Shown piece by piece: positions 27,373-35,665 of a stretch of DNA of 64,000 nt. Numbering within the stretch: position 1 is the first letter of the stretch; every line of letters starts with the position of its first letter. Both the position numbers and the translations under genes were made by a program. Source of the stretch: Rapidithrix thailandica (lineage in GTDB: Bacteria; Bacteroidota; Bacteroidia; Cytophagales; Flammeovirgaceae); NCBI RefSeq assembly GCF_039710355.1, contig NZ_JBDKWZ010000001.1, positions 620,001-684,000 on the forward strand, given 5' to 3'. The notes under the pieces were generated by a model. It saw only the letters and a list, made by a program, of their open reading frames with translations. It searched no databases and had not been told where the DNA came from.

Positions 27373-28077
27373 ATGAAAGCTTTTCAACTACTACAAAACT
27401 TGTTGTTTGTAGATATCGAAACCGTACCGGAATGGGCCGAGTGGGAACAAGTACCGGAGAAAATGCAATTATTATGGGAAAAAAAAGCCCTTTCCATTGA
27501 TAAAGAAGCAGATGCTGCCGATTTGTATTCAAAGAAAGCCGGGATTTATGCAGAGTTTGGGAAAATTATTGCAATAGGTGTGGGGTATTTCTGTTTGGAT
27601 GAAGCCAGTGAGTTAAGTTTTAGAGTGAAGACTTTCAAACAGCAAAAAGAAGAAGATCTATTACAGGCATTTCACTCCCTTTTGCAAAAGCCTTATACAT
27701 TGGTTGCTCATAATGGGAAAGAGTTCGATTTTCCCTATTTGTGCAGAAGGTTTTTTGTAAAAGGAATCGCATTACCGAAATCCTTGCAAATACAAGGTAA
27801 AAAACCATGGGGGATACCCCATATTGATACAATGGAAATGTGGACGTTTGGAGATAGGAAAAGTTATACTTCTTTGGATTTGTTAGCGACTATATTAGAT
27901 ATTTCATCCAGTAAAGGAGATATGGAAGGAAGTAAGGTCAGGGATGTGTACTATAATGAAAAAAACTTGGAAAAAATAGCGGAATACTGCTCGAATGACG
28001 TAGTCGTTACGGCTCGTTTGTTTTTAAAACTAAAATCTCTTCCGCCTATCTCCGAAAAAGCCATCATCAAAGTATAG
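27373..28077 (+). CDS. Predicted 3'-5' exonuclease, PolB/DnaQ-like DEDD fold
   Basis: 234 residues. The exonuclease motifs are in order: Exo I FVDIETVPEW (about 13-22) with Asp and Glu, Exo II VAHNGKEFDFPYLCRRF (about 113-129), and Exo III near the C-terminus (YCSNDVVVTARLFLK, about 207-221) with Tyr/Asp. It matches the stand-alone 3'-5' exonuclease family related to the proofreading domain of family-B DNA polymerases; no polymerase domain is present. It probably acts on DNA ends or RNA in the cytoplasm. Single gene; a MITE copy lies about 105 bases upstream of the start. Confidence 0.88.
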   Translation: MKAFQLLQNLLFVDIETVPEWAEWEQVPEKMQLLWEKKALSIDKEADAADLYSKKAGIYAEFGKIIAIGVGYFCLDEASELSFRVKTFKQQKEEDLLQAFHSLLQKPYTLVAHNGKEFDFPYLCRRFFVKGIALPKSLQIQGKKPWGIPHIDTMEMWTFGDRKSYTSLDLLATILDISSSKGDMEGSKVRDVYYNEKNLEKIAEYCSNDVVVTARLFLKLKSLPPISEKAIIKV

Positions 28078-28118
28078 TCCGGTATGTCATAGGAAGTACT
28101 GTTATTTTCCGTTTGGAT

Positions 28119-28154
28119 AAAAAAAAGCATGGTACAATAAAATATTGTACCATG
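28119..28154. terminator. Terminator between convergent exonuclease and STAS-like genes
   Basis: CATGGTACAATA (28128-28139) pairs perfectly with TATTGTACCATG (28143-28154); an A run on the left gives a T run on the minus strand, so it mainly serves the gene at 28184. Confidence 0.82.
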
Positions 28155-28183
28155 GCTTACAAACAAACAACAAAAACAGAAAA

Positions 28184-28600
28184 CTAATTTTTATTCAAGA
28201 GCCACTTTTGTATATCCAGTTGATGACTATAACCGGGCTCATTGAAAATATTTTTTATCGTAACTTCCTTCATATTGAGAGAAGAAGTTAATTCATTATT
28301 TTCTACAAATCCAATATGTTTTATGCCTGCATTGAACATTTTAGGCATCCATTCATGCTCCAACCAATTATTTATATTTTTAGGAGATCCCAGCATTTTA
28401 CTTTGGTCTGAAAGGCATTTCTTTAAACGACCTTCCTTAGCTCTTGTCAGTTGGAGGGCTTTCACATAGCCACTCTTAATGCTTTCAACACTTTGATAGC
28501 CATTCCATACAAGGGTTACTGTGTTTGCCTCTAGGTTAGTTTTGATTACACAGTAGAGTATTCCTGTTTTAGTTCTAAGATAAATTGTGCGGTTATTCAT
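28184..28600 (-). CDS. STAS-like small protein, function unknown
   Basis: 138 residues from ATG 28600 (MNNRTIYLRTKTGILY). A TTG 36 bases upstream is in frame but falls inside a TAAATTTG -7 box, so the ATG is preferred. The pattern W-x-GY-Q-S-x-E-S-I-K-x-G-Y-x-K-A-L-x-L, then CLSDQSKM, then NWLEHEWMPKMFNAGIKHIGFV is that of Bacteroidota SpoIIAA/STAS-like proteins, with a predicted beta-alpha-beta fold. No catalytic or phosphorylatable Ser at a classical anti-sigma-antagonist position could be assigned with confidence. Such genes often occur singly; role unknown. Confidence 0.68.
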   Translation of the reverse strand: MNNRTIYLRTKTGILYCVIKTNLEANTVTLVWNGYQSVESIKSGYVKALQLTRAKEGRLKKCLSDQSKMLGSPKNINNWLEHEWMPKMFNAGIKHIGFVENNELTSSLNMKEVTIKNIFNEPGYSHQLDIQKWLLNKN

Positions 28601-28633
28601 AATCGAATGAACTGTGATGTGTTGAATTGTAAC

Positions 28634-28641
28634 CAAATTTA
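28634..28641 (-). promoter_or_regulatory. Candidate -7 box for 28184-28600
   Basis: TAAATTTG on the minus strand fits TANNTTTG and places the start site near 28627, supporting the ATG at 28600. No -33 match. Confidence 0.45.
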
Positions 28642-29094
28642 GGGGGTTATTTACTCCCTTACTTTTAAAAGCTACAATTTACCTTGCTTGTGTAATTTTT
28701 TATAAGTTTAAGAGAAATATAAGGATAAATGCTTATTTTTTATTAGCAATTACTCAATTTTATTGTTAATAAATTAAAATAAATTGATGGTCAATTTGTG
28801 ATATTGAATTTTTTTTTGGTAGTGTTTTGATATTTCCTTTTTATAGAGGGTTAATCTTTTAACAAAAAAGCAATTTAAGTAGTCTTGACTCACAGGAAAT
28901 AAAAGTAATGTTTTATTGAGAAAAGCTTGATTTTAAGCTAAATAGTGATGGGTTGACTTGTTTAATGACTCTTTATATCGGCTTGTTTGGTACCATACTA
29001 TTTTCTTGAGAAATACGCTTTTTTGTGTATTGTACAGGTTGTTATTTGAATAATGCAAACCCAATGCAATACACTGCATTGACAGGTGTTTGAT
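28642..29094. other. AT-rich intergenic region
   Basis: About 450 bases, unusually AT-rich, with no supported gene. A 7-bp inverted repeat CAATGCA / TGCATTG (29062-29068, 29075-29081) sits just past the rlmN stop but has no T run. Confidence 0.45.
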
Positions 29095-30153
29095 TTATTG
29101 TTTTGTTTGGTGCTTATTGGCAAGTTGTCCACAAGCGGCATCAATGTCTTTCCCCCGGCTTCTTCGAATGTTTACATTGACGCCACGGCCACGTAAGTAA
29201 TGGGCAAAATGATCCAACTTATCCTGTTTGGTATTTTGATAGGCCGCTTCTGCAATGGGGTTATATTCAATGATATTGACTTTACAAGGTAGGTGTTTGG
29301 TAAATTGATACAACTCTTTTGCATCTTCAATAGAATCATTAAAGTTATTGAAGACAATGTATTCGTAAGTAATGGGGGTTTTCGTTTTGCTGAAAAAGTA
29401 TTTCAGAGCTTCTCTCAAAGCCTCTAAGGAGTTTGTCTCATTGATGGGCATAATTTGAGCTCTTTTTACATCATTGGCTGCATGTAAAGAAAGCGCCAGG
29501 TTAAATTTCACTTCTTCATCTCCCAGTTTCCGAATCATTTTGGCAATACCTGCTGTAGAAACGGTAATGCGTTTTGGCGACATGCCCAAGCCTTCCGGTG
29601 AGGTAATATAGTGGATGGATTGAAGTACGTTTTTGTAATTGAGCAGAGGTTCTCCCATACCCATATATACAATATTACTCAAAGGCTTTTGATAACTTTC
29701 TTCGGCTTGCCGGTTGATGGCGACCACTTGGTCGTAAATCTCTCCAGCTTCTAAATTTCTTTTTCTGTCCAGGTAACCCGTAGCACAAAATTTACAGGAC
29801 AAAGAGCAACCGACTTGAGAGGAAACGCAAGCCGTGATTCGGCTGTCAGTAGGGATCAATACTCCTTCAATGATATTATCGTCAAAGAGCTTGAATGCAT
29901 TCTTGATGGTGCCGTCAGAGCTTAATTGGGATTGGTCCAACCGGAGGGCAAAAATATCATACTGTTGGGACAGTAAGGTCCGGGTTTGAAGCGAAAGGTT
30001 GGTCATTTCTTCAAAAGAACGTGCCGACTTACGCCATAGCCATTCATACACTTGTTTGGCCCGGAATTTTTTTTCACCAATGCTTAGCATAAAAGCTTCT
30101 ATCTCTGCGAGGGTCAGCTTTCGGATATCCCGTTTGATCTCTGTAACTTGCAT
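29095..30153 (-). CDS. rlmN: Dual-specificity rRNA/tRNA adenine-C2 methyltransferase
   Basis: 352 residues. Radical-SAM enzyme that methylates A2503 of 23S rRNA and A37 of some tRNAs. The cluster ligands are Cys116, Cys120, Cys123 (GCSLSCKFCATG); the C-terminal methyl-carrying cysteine is Cys341 in DIDAACGQLA. The N-terminal accessory domain (GEKKFRAKQVYEWLWRK) and the AdoMet segment VYMGMGEPLLNY are typical. The residue pattern is RlmN, not Cfr. Same strand as the PAS-LuxR gene upstream, but a terminator separates them. Confidence 0.96.
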   Translation of the reverse strand: MQVTEIKRDIRKLTLAEIEAFMLSIGEKKFRAKQVYEWLWRKSARSFEEMTNLSLQTRTLLSQQYDIFALRLDQSQLSSDGTIKNAFKLFDDNIIEGVLIPTDSRITACVSSQVGCSLSCKFCATGYLDRKRNLEAGEIYDQVVAINRQAEESYQKPLSNIVYMGMGEPLLNYKNVLQSIHYITSPEGLGMSPKRITVSTAGIAKMIRKLGDEEVKFNLALSLHAANDVKRAQIMPINETNSLEALREALKYFFSKTKTPITYEYIVFNNFNDSIEDAKELYQFTKHLPCKVNIIEYNPIAEAAYQNTKQDKLDHFAHYLRGRGVNVNIRRSRGKDIDAACGQLANKHQTKQ

Positions 30154-30229
30154 AACTGCAAAGATACGATTTCTACAGGATTTGAAGGAATGTTGTTTTA
30201 AAGAAAGAGAGGGGTGGGAAAGAAGCGGA

Positions 30230-30271
30230 AAAAGCTCCTCAAAGAATGTAACATAATTGTATTGAGGAGCT
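30230..30271 (-). terminator. Terminator of the PAS-LuxR gene
   Basis: AGCTCCTCAA (30233-30242) and TTGAGGAGCT (30262-30271) form a perfect 10-bp stem with a 19-base loop; the minus strand continues into T5. Confidence 0.78.
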
Positions 30272-30287
30272 ATTGAATTTTTTTTAC

Positions 30288-30971
30288 TTATAAAGGCAGT
30301 CTGTTGTCATTGACAAATTTGATTAAAGCAGCCGTATTTCCCACGTTTAGTTTTTTCGCTAAGTTTTTACGGTGGGTTTCTACGGTTCTGACGGTAATGC
30401 CGAGCTCTTTGGCAATATCATTGTTTTTGAACCCTTGCATAATCAATTGTACAATCTGACGCTCACGTTTTGTGACCAAGCTCCACAAGGCTTTGTTCAT
30501 ACTTCTCTTGAATTGGTTATCATTCACCTTGATGGCAGAGATATCGGTACCAATTGTCAGAATTTGTTTAGGCGTGCCTTTTTTGTCTTTTTTATGTACT
30601 GTAGACACCAAGTTGAACAAGTGGAATTCACCTTTTCTATGGCGGATCTCAGCGACATAAGACCGGGTTTCATACTCTCCTCCGGCTACAGCTTTGAAGT
30701 TTTTAGCAATATTCTCTTGAAAGTCCGTGTTGAGGTTTTCTTGATAAATTTTTTCACCTCGTCTGTCCAAGTCCTCTAGTTTGTATCCCAAAGATTCTAA
30801 TGCTTTAAAATCTCCGTACAAAATTTCTCCGTTGGTGTCTTGAACCATAAAGAATGCGGGAATATTAATCGCTGGCTTTAGCGAAGATACGTAGTCAACT
30901 TCGAACGTATCCAACTCCGACTTTAACTTTTGAATAATGTCCAATACGTTGTTTTTACTAATTGTTTCCAT
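30288..30971 (-). CDS. PAS domain LuxR-type transcriptional regulator
   Basis: 227 residues. An N-terminal helix, a PAS-like sensor domain (about 35-150: PAFFMVQDTNGEILYGDFKALESLGY, later IGTDIS) and a C-terminal LuxR helix-turn-helix (about 165-225: LVTKRERQIVQLIMQGFKNNDIAKELGITVRTVETHRKNLAKKL in parts). There is no receiver domain, so it is not a classical NarL-type response regulator; the PAS domain could bind a small molecule, and the ligand is unknown. It is monocistronic. The upstream 300 bases to 31271 are AT-rich without a perfect promoter match. Confidence 0.9.
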   Translation of the reverse strand: METISKNNVLDIIQKLKSELDTFEVDYVSSLKPAINIPAFFMVQDTNGEILYGDFKALESLGYKLEDLDRRGEKIYQENLNTDFQENIAKNFKAVAGGEYETRSYVAEIRHRKGEFHLFNLVSTVHKKDKKGTPKQILTIGTDISAIKVNDNQFKRSMNKALWSLVTKRERQIVQLIMQGFKNNDIAKELGITVRTVETHRKNLAKKLNVGNTAALIKFVNDNRLPL

Positions 30972-31239
30972 TGTATACTATGATTAAGTTAGTAGTTTCA
31001 TAATACGAATAGTTAGCTGATAATCTACTTGTATTTGTTGTTTGTAACTATCTTTTAGTTTCTACGGGTATTAAGTACCCTTACTATAGTAAGAATACAA
31101 AAAAAATATTATTAATAAAAGTGCAGTGTTACCAAAAAATAGTTAATAATGCTGAATTATGACAAATTTATCATAAAATAATGAAAAATAACACTAAGTT
31201 CCCAATTTTGAGTAGATTATCAATGAAACTTTTCAAGTA

Positions 31240-31270
31240 AAAAAAATCAAATACCCCTTAGGGGAGGTAT
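31240..31270 (-). terminator. Terminator of the lptC operon
   Basis: ATACCCC (31251-31257) pairs with GGGGAGGTAT (31261-31270) with one bulged base; the minus strand then reads TTTGATTTTTTT. Confidence 0.7.
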
Positions 31271-31271
31271 A

Positions 31272-31430
31272 TTAGGAGTTTGACCGCTTCCGGTATTGTA
31301 TCCATAGCCAGATAAATCCGGGAATCATAAAAAGCCAATAACTCTTTTGGATTCCATAATAAAAGGACTGATGAATCGCAATCAGGATAAAGGCCACAGC
31401 CACAGATAAAAGTATACTATGAAGTTTCAT
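31272..31430 (-). CDS. Small membrane protein, 52 aa, coupled to lptC
   Basis: ATG 31430 begins 2 bases after the lptC stop codon (31433-31435), so the two are almost certainly translationally coupled. The product, MKLHSILLSVAVAFILIAIH then QSFYYGIQKSYW and FMIPGFIWLWIQYRKRSNS, has two predicted membrane helices (about 5-22 and 31-44) joined by a short aromatic loop and a basic tail. No family recognised. A terminator follows directly after the stop. Coding is inferred from spacing, composition and the clean operon end; a conserved role near LPS export is speculation. Confidence 0.65.
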   Translation of the reverse strand: MKLHSILLSVAVAFILIAIHQSFYYGIQKSYWLFMIPGFIWLWIQYRKRSNS

Positions 31431-31432
31431 GT

Positions 31433-31978
31433 TTAGTTATTTTCGCTTAGAGAGATTGTACCTGTAGGTTCCAATATGGTAGGATGCTTAAATTCTTGGT
31501 CGGAAACTAACCCTATTCCTTTGAGTATATTTTGGGGAGTAGTAATTACTACAGCCGAATCGGTATAAATCTTCCGGGTTTTCTTGTCCCAGTTTAACTC
31601 CACTGTTTTCAATTCATTTTGCTCTTGTACATTGTTGACAATCACGTTTCCAATGGCCTGATACCTTTGTTCTTTGTAGTTGTGAATGGCCGAATCGGCC
31701 TTCAAAGTCGTTTTTAGTTTGCCTTGTTCATCAAACATTTCGATAAAAATCCCATCCGGAAATTTTTGGTCATTGTTTTCATAGTCCATCCGGGTTTCTG
31801 CTTGAATTTTGGCCGTGAGAAGAGCATCCTTACTATAATAGATCGTAGAGTTGGAGTAAACACTTATTGGAGTATTTTCTTGCGTTTGTTTATGTGGGTC
31901 TGCAAATTTGGTCTTTTTGCAGGCTCCAATACTGAAACATAAACTGCCGAATAGAACAAAATAAAGGAATCTACTCAC
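31433..31978 (-). CDS. lptC: LPS export ABC transporter periplasmic lipoprotein LptC
   Basis: 181 residues from GTG 31978. That start gives a lipoprotein signal (SRFLYFVLFGSLCFSIGACKK) with the lipobox cysteine at residue 19. The longer in-frame TTG start at 32038 lies inside the terminator hairpin 32015-32052 of the upstream gene and would put 20 extra residues ahead of the signal, so it was rejected. The rest is the LptC beta-jellyroll: STIYYSKDALLTAKIQAETRMDY, FPDGIFIEMFDEQGKLKTTLKADSA (in parts), and YTDSAVVITTPQNILKGIGLVSDQEF near the end. LptC passes lipopolysaccharide from LptB2FG to LptA in the periplasm. It belongs to the coaX block typical of Bacteroidota. Confidence 0.88.
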   Translation of the reverse strand: MSRFLYFVLFGSLCFSIGACKKTKFADPHKQTQENTPISVYSNSTIYYSKDALLTAKIQAETRMDYENNDQKFPDGIFIEMFDEQGKLKTTLKADSAIHNYKEQRYQAIGNVIVNNVQEQNELKTVELNWDKKTRKIYTDSAVVITTPQNILKGIGLVSDQEFKHPTILEPTGTISLSENN

Positions 31979-32014
31979 GATGATTGTTTTTTTTGATTCA
32001 ACTGTAAAAAAAGC

Positions 32015-32052
32015 AAAAAAGCGTTTAATTTGAATCAATTAAACGCTTTTTT
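32015..32052 (-). terminator. Terminator of the TPR gene
   Basis: A perfect 16-bp stem (32015-32030 with 32037-32052; AAGCGTTTAATT core, 6-base loop), with T6 at its 3' side on the minus strand. It sits between the TPR gene and lptC and decides the lptC start. Confidence 0.88.
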
Positions 32053-32078
32053 GAAAATTTTAACTTTTATCTTATCGC

Positions 32079-33593
32079 TTAAGGGCGCTTACGTACGGTG
32101 GTTGAGCCTCCGATCCAGCAGCCTACATTGATGCTTTGTCCCACCTCATAATTATGAGTAAAGATTTCCTCCATAGATGGGAATTGCGCTTGTGCTCTGG
32201 ACATTTTGCTTGAGTTGCCGGCTTGAGAATACATGTCATATGCTTTCATATAGCAAGCACGGGATTTTACCGGGTTGTCACCTTTACAATGCGAACCGCT
32301 AGACATATATAAATCACCGATCAAGGTATATGCTTCCTTGCCTTGATTCGGGTCAATTTCAATGGCTTTTAAAGCATATTGTCTGGCTTCAGCGTATTTT
32401 CTTTGTACTTGTTTGATCTTTGCGATATCCAAGTTTACTTCCGCTTGCTTTTCAGGTTCTTCTTGGTATAATTCAATCGCTTTACCCAACCATTCAATGG
32501 CGGTGTCATAGTCTTCAGAAGCTTTATGCTTGTTGGCAATTGTAGACGCTAATCCTCCTTTAGGCTCGGTTTCAAAGATGTTTTGAGCGGCAATCAGAAA
32601 TAAGGGGTCGTCAGTACACTTACCGGTAAGCATGAATTTCAAAGCTCTTTTGGCCAAGTTGATATCATCCGGATTGTTTTTCAAATCCTCACCCATTTTT
32701 TCTCTTACAAAGTCACAATCAATATTGACCACTTTGGAAATCAAGCTATTCACAAGGGATTGCGTTTTTTCCCAGTTAGCTTTGGATTTTTGCTCTTCAT
32801 TTTCAATGTTGTGCTCAATAGTACCTGACACATTTTCATAAAGTGTCAAAATCCAATCTTCACTATATTGTTCGTAAAGTTCTTGATATTCCTTGTATTT
32901 GTCTTTTTCTTTATACTCATCAATTTTTTTCATGTAGGCATCTGCCAAGGGCTGGTTGCCTTCGTCTTCTGCATCCTTCGCTTTAGAGCGGTAGTTGTCA
33001 ATGGTTGCTTCTATTGCATATGCTTTGGCGCGCAAACCTACGGCCAATACCATCATAATAGTGATATTGGAATTTTCGGTTTCGTCTTTATTCAATTCGT
33101 AGATTTTCTCGTATAATTTCAGCGCTTCAGCTTCATTAAACTCTTTTCTGTCCTTCATATAGTTGTAGTAGCGAAGGCCTTTTCGCTGAATGACGTATTC
33201 CTCTTCGCCAAAGTGTTCAACTCTTTTATCTAAGAGTTCCAAAATTTTGTCTTGGTATTCAGTAATTTTTGCTGTGTTTTTTTCTTTAGTTGCTTTGCTC
33301 AATAGTTTATTATACAATTGAGTAGCTTTGATGTAAAGGTTCTTATGCAAGTAAGGAGTATTAGACAAGAGCCAACTGCATGGAGTAATAGCTTGGTCTA
33401 AACTATTCATTTTGTAGCTGTCTGAAAACAGTACATACTGTTCCTTGGATTTTGTAGGATCAGGTCCCCAACACCAACCGTTCTCATCACAATTTTTGTT
33501 GTCTTGGTTGTTGTTAGCTGCTACTTCATCTTGAGCATAGCTCAAATTAAACATACTTAACAAAAACAGAAATAAAATCGCTTTTCTTTTCAT
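32079..33593 (-). CDS. Tetratricopeptide-repeat protein, periplasmic
   Basis: 504 residues with a signal peptide (MKRKAILFLFLLSMFNLSYA). The mature protein is a helical TPR solenoid; clear repeats lie near the C-terminus (DYDTAIEWLGKAIELYQEEPEKQ, KYAEARQYALKAIEIDPNQG, YTLIGDLYMSSG). Two Cys-containing segments (NCDENGWCWGPDP and HCKGDNPVKSRACYMKA) and the C-terminal VGCWIGGSTTVRKRP suggest disulfides in the periplasm. It is the usual third gene of the coaX / barrel / TPR / lptC cluster of Bacteroidota, where its role is not established; an envelope-assembly function is inferred from this context. It follows the barrel gene by 13 bases, so they share a transcript. Confidence 0.85.
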   Translation of the reverse strand: MKRKAILFLFLLSMFNLSYAQDEVAANNNQDNKNCDENGWCWGPDPTKSKEQYVLFSDSYKMNSLDQAITPCSWLLSNTPYLHKNLYIKATQLYNKLLSKATKEKNTAKITEYQDKILELLDKRVEHFGEEEYVIQRKGLRYYNYMKDRKEFNEAEALKLYEKIYELNKDETENSNITIMMVLAVGLRAKAYAIEATIDNYRSKAKDAEDEGNQPLADAYMKKIDEYKEKDKYKEYQELYEQYSEDWILTLYENVSGTIEHNIENEEQKSKANWEKTQSLVNSLISKVVNIDCDFVREKMGEDLKNNPDDINLAKRALKFMLTGKCTDDPLFLIAAQNIFETEPKGGLASTIANKHKASEDYDTAIEWLGKAIELYQEEPEKQAEVNLDIAKIKQVQRKYAEARQYALKAIEIDPNQGKEAYTLIGDLYMSSGSHCKGDNPVKSRACYMKAYDMYSQAGNSSKMSRAQAQFPSMEEIFTHNYEVGQSINVGCWIGGSTTVRKRP

Positions 33594-33606
33594 AAGTCAT
33601 AAAATT

Positions 33607-34872
33607 TTATTCAATAGCTCGCTTGTAAAACCATTGTGTATTGATAGTAATTCCGAGATGAAATTTAAAGTATTCTTTTTTAATGGGCACTTCTCCTTTG
33701 GAGTCCATATTTCCATAGGCTCCTGCTAAGTTGATTGAAGAGAAGCCTTTGGCCATAGGAAAGGAGATTCCCAAACTCCCGCTGAGGTCTTCTAACTGTT
33801 CCTGACCGATAGCCCAAGGCATTTGTTCATATTTGAATCCTGCCCGGAAAGTCATCCGTTTCAAGTAATTTGATACGGATGAATAATCAGGAGTATATTC
33901 CCCTCCTACACTCAAGCGGTAAGTATCCGATAAGTCTCCGTTGCCATCTGCATCTACATATTCCGACCATTTTCTCCATTCGAAGTCAGCTCCTACTACA
34001 AATTTTCCGGTTTGCTCAAAGCTGGCACCTATCACATATCCCGAAGGCATGGTCACTGCACCTTTGGTGTTATAGGCCGTGGTGTCAGAGGATTTGACAA
34101 TATCCTGTAAGCGAATTTGTCTGGATGCCAGGTATTTTGAATTAAAGTCGGTTTTAAAATCATAAGTAGCTCCAATGTTGACCCGTTTGTTTTCTGCTAC
34201 TTTCAAAGAGTATTGGATGCCAGGCTTGAACGTGAATTTCGTGTAGTTTGTTCTGGTGAACTCACCCACTTCGTAGGCACTGGGTTCCATTAATTGTGAA
34301 GTCTCTTTTTTGTTAATAGCTCCGAAATTAAAGGCGATTTCCAAGCCTAAAGAAAGGCCTTTTCCTATATAAAAGCCATTGGAAAAATATACTTGAGAAA
34401 TACCTCCATCCCCTTCAAGCGCATATTTTACAAATGCGGGAGAAGGCGTGGCAGCAATCGTATCCATTAGGGAAATACTGTAATTGACATTCGTAAGGGG
34501 CCGCAGACCGATGCCCATGGTCCACCAGCGAGTGTTTACCGGAAAGGCAAAGGCAATATTACGCAAGTTTGCACCCATGTCGTTTTGCTCTGCGGATTTG
34601 GTGGTTAAGGTACTGTACTCACCGGTATAAATGGCTTCGAATACAGTGTACTTGTTATACACCAAGAGGGCAGGGTTCATCTGATTGAGGTAGGCAACAT
34701 TACCTGAACTCACGCCCATATTCGACATGCCTAAGTTGCGCATCGAACTGTTGCCCAACACTTCACCTATCCCTCTACTCGTATAGGGATTGTTACTTCC
34801 GAACTGGGCAAATCCCTTGAAGGAAATAAGAAGTAATAGAAGTACTACAAATAAGCTATTCTTCACAAACAT
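33607..34872 (-). CDS. Outer-membrane beta-barrel protein, OmpP1/FadL-like
   Basis: 421 residues. Signal peptide (1 to about 22, SFKGFAQ), then a FadL-like N-terminus (NPYTSRGIGEVLGNSSMRNLGMSN in parts, with the LNQMNPALLVY segment) and about 14 amphipathic strands rich in aromatic residues (WWTMGIGLRPLTNVNYSI, GLSLGLEIAFNFG, FKFHLGITINTQWFYKRAIE at the end). FadL-type proteins admit hydrophobic molecules through the outer membrane; here the ligand is unknown. The start codon overlaps the 3' end of coaX by 17 bases, showing tight co-transcription. Confidence 0.85.
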   Translation of the reverse strand: MFVKNSLFVVLLLLLISFKGFAQFGSNNPYTSRGIGEVLGNSSMRNLGMSNMGVSSGNVAYLNQMNPALLVYNKYTVFEAIYTGEYSTLTTKSAEQNDMGANLRNIAFAFPVNTRWWTMGIGLRPLTNVNYSISLMDTIAATPSPAFVKYALEGDGGISQVYFSNGFYIGKGLSLGLEIAFNFGAINKKETSQLMEPSAYEVGEFTRTNYTKFTFKPGIQYSLKVAENKRVNIGATYDFKTDFNSKYLASRQIRLQDIVKSSDTTAYNTKGAVTMPSGYVIGASFEQTGKFVVGADFEWRKWSEYVDADGNGDLSDTYRLSVGGEYTPDYSSVSNYLKRMTFRAGFKYEQMPWAIGQEQLEDLSGSLGISFPMAKGFSSINLAGAYGNMDSKGEVPIKKEYFKFHLGITINTQWFYKRAIE

Positions 34873-35581
34873 TGTTCAATAAGATTCTATTGAGCCCCCA
34901 CATCGTCAAATTCCGATTTACAAAGATGTGAGGTTTTAATTTACTTTCAAAAAAAATTGAATCCCCTCCACACAATACCACATTAATTCCTCCAAATAAT
35001 TGTGAATATTTTTCAATAAACCCTTCTATTTCGAACCAAACTCCATGCAAGACCCCTGCTTGTATACATTCTTCCGTACTGGCTCCTACAAACGGAGCCT
35101 CGGGATCGGGTGTAGACAAAGAAGGTAAGCCTGCCGTAAAGTGATGCAGGGCCTGGAATCGCATATGAATTCCCGGGGAAATTCCTCCTCCTTGATAAGT
35201 ACCCTCTGCATCTACTACATCATAGGTGATACAGGTTCCCAAATCAATCACCAGATTGGTAGCTCCCGGATACAACCTGTAGGCTCCTACTACAGCCGCA
35301 ATTCGGTCAGCTCCTAAGGTGGAAGGGGTTTTGTACCGAATCCGAATGGGTAAATGGGTTTGATGATCAAGAAGAATTAATTGAAAAGAACTCGTCAGCT
35401 CCTCCAGAAAATTGGGAGTGTAATGTCCTACTTTGGAAAGAATCACATGCTGGACGTCATGTTGTAATAAAACCTTCCGAACGTCCTTCAGATGGCTTGT
35501 TGATAGTTGGTCAATGAGTTGATCTCCGTCAAAAATACCAATTTTGCAATGGGTATTACCTAAATCAATGGCTGCATTCAT
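34856..35581 (-). CDS. coaX: Type III pantothenate kinase
   Basis: 241 residues. First step of coenzyme A synthesis from pantothenate, cytoplasmic. ASKHA-fold motifs are visible: AIDLGNTHCKIGIFDG at the N-terminus (phosphate-1), KTPSTLGADRIAAVVGAY (about 85-102), DLGTCITYDVVDAEG (phosphate-2, about 115-129) and GGGISPGI. First gene of the coaX / barrel / TPR / lptC transcription block. A TAAATTTG -7 box lies on the minus strand at 35633-35640, without a clear -33 partner. Divergent from miaA. Confidence 0.95.
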   Translation of the reverse strand: MNAAIDLGNTHCKIGIFDGDQLIDQLSTSHLKDVRKVLLQHDVQHVILSKVGHYTPNFLEELTSSFQLILLDHQTHLPIRIRYKTPSTLGADRIAAVVGAYRLYPGATNLVIDLGTCITYDVVDAEGTYQGGGISPGIHMRFQALHHFTAGLPSLSTPDPEAPFVGASTEECIQAGVLHGVWFEIEGFIEKYSQLFGGINVVLCGGDSIFFESKLKPHIFVNRNLTMWGLNRILLNNVCEE

Positions 35582-35632
35582 TAACTTCGTACAATTGCCT
35601 TTTCAATAATGCTTTGAATTCAAGCGAAAAAA

Positions 35633-35640
35633 CAAATTTA
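35633..35640 (-). promoter_or_regulatory. Candidate -7 box for the coaX operon
   Basis: TAAATTTG on the minus strand, 52 bases upstream of the coaX start. Confidence 0.4.
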
Positions 35641-35665
35641 GTAAGAAATATTTCGAAATAGTTTC

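Noticed and set aside
28636..28636. TTG start 12 codons upstream of the STAS-like gene
   Set aside because: It lies inside the TAAATTTG promoter box, so it would precede the transcription start.
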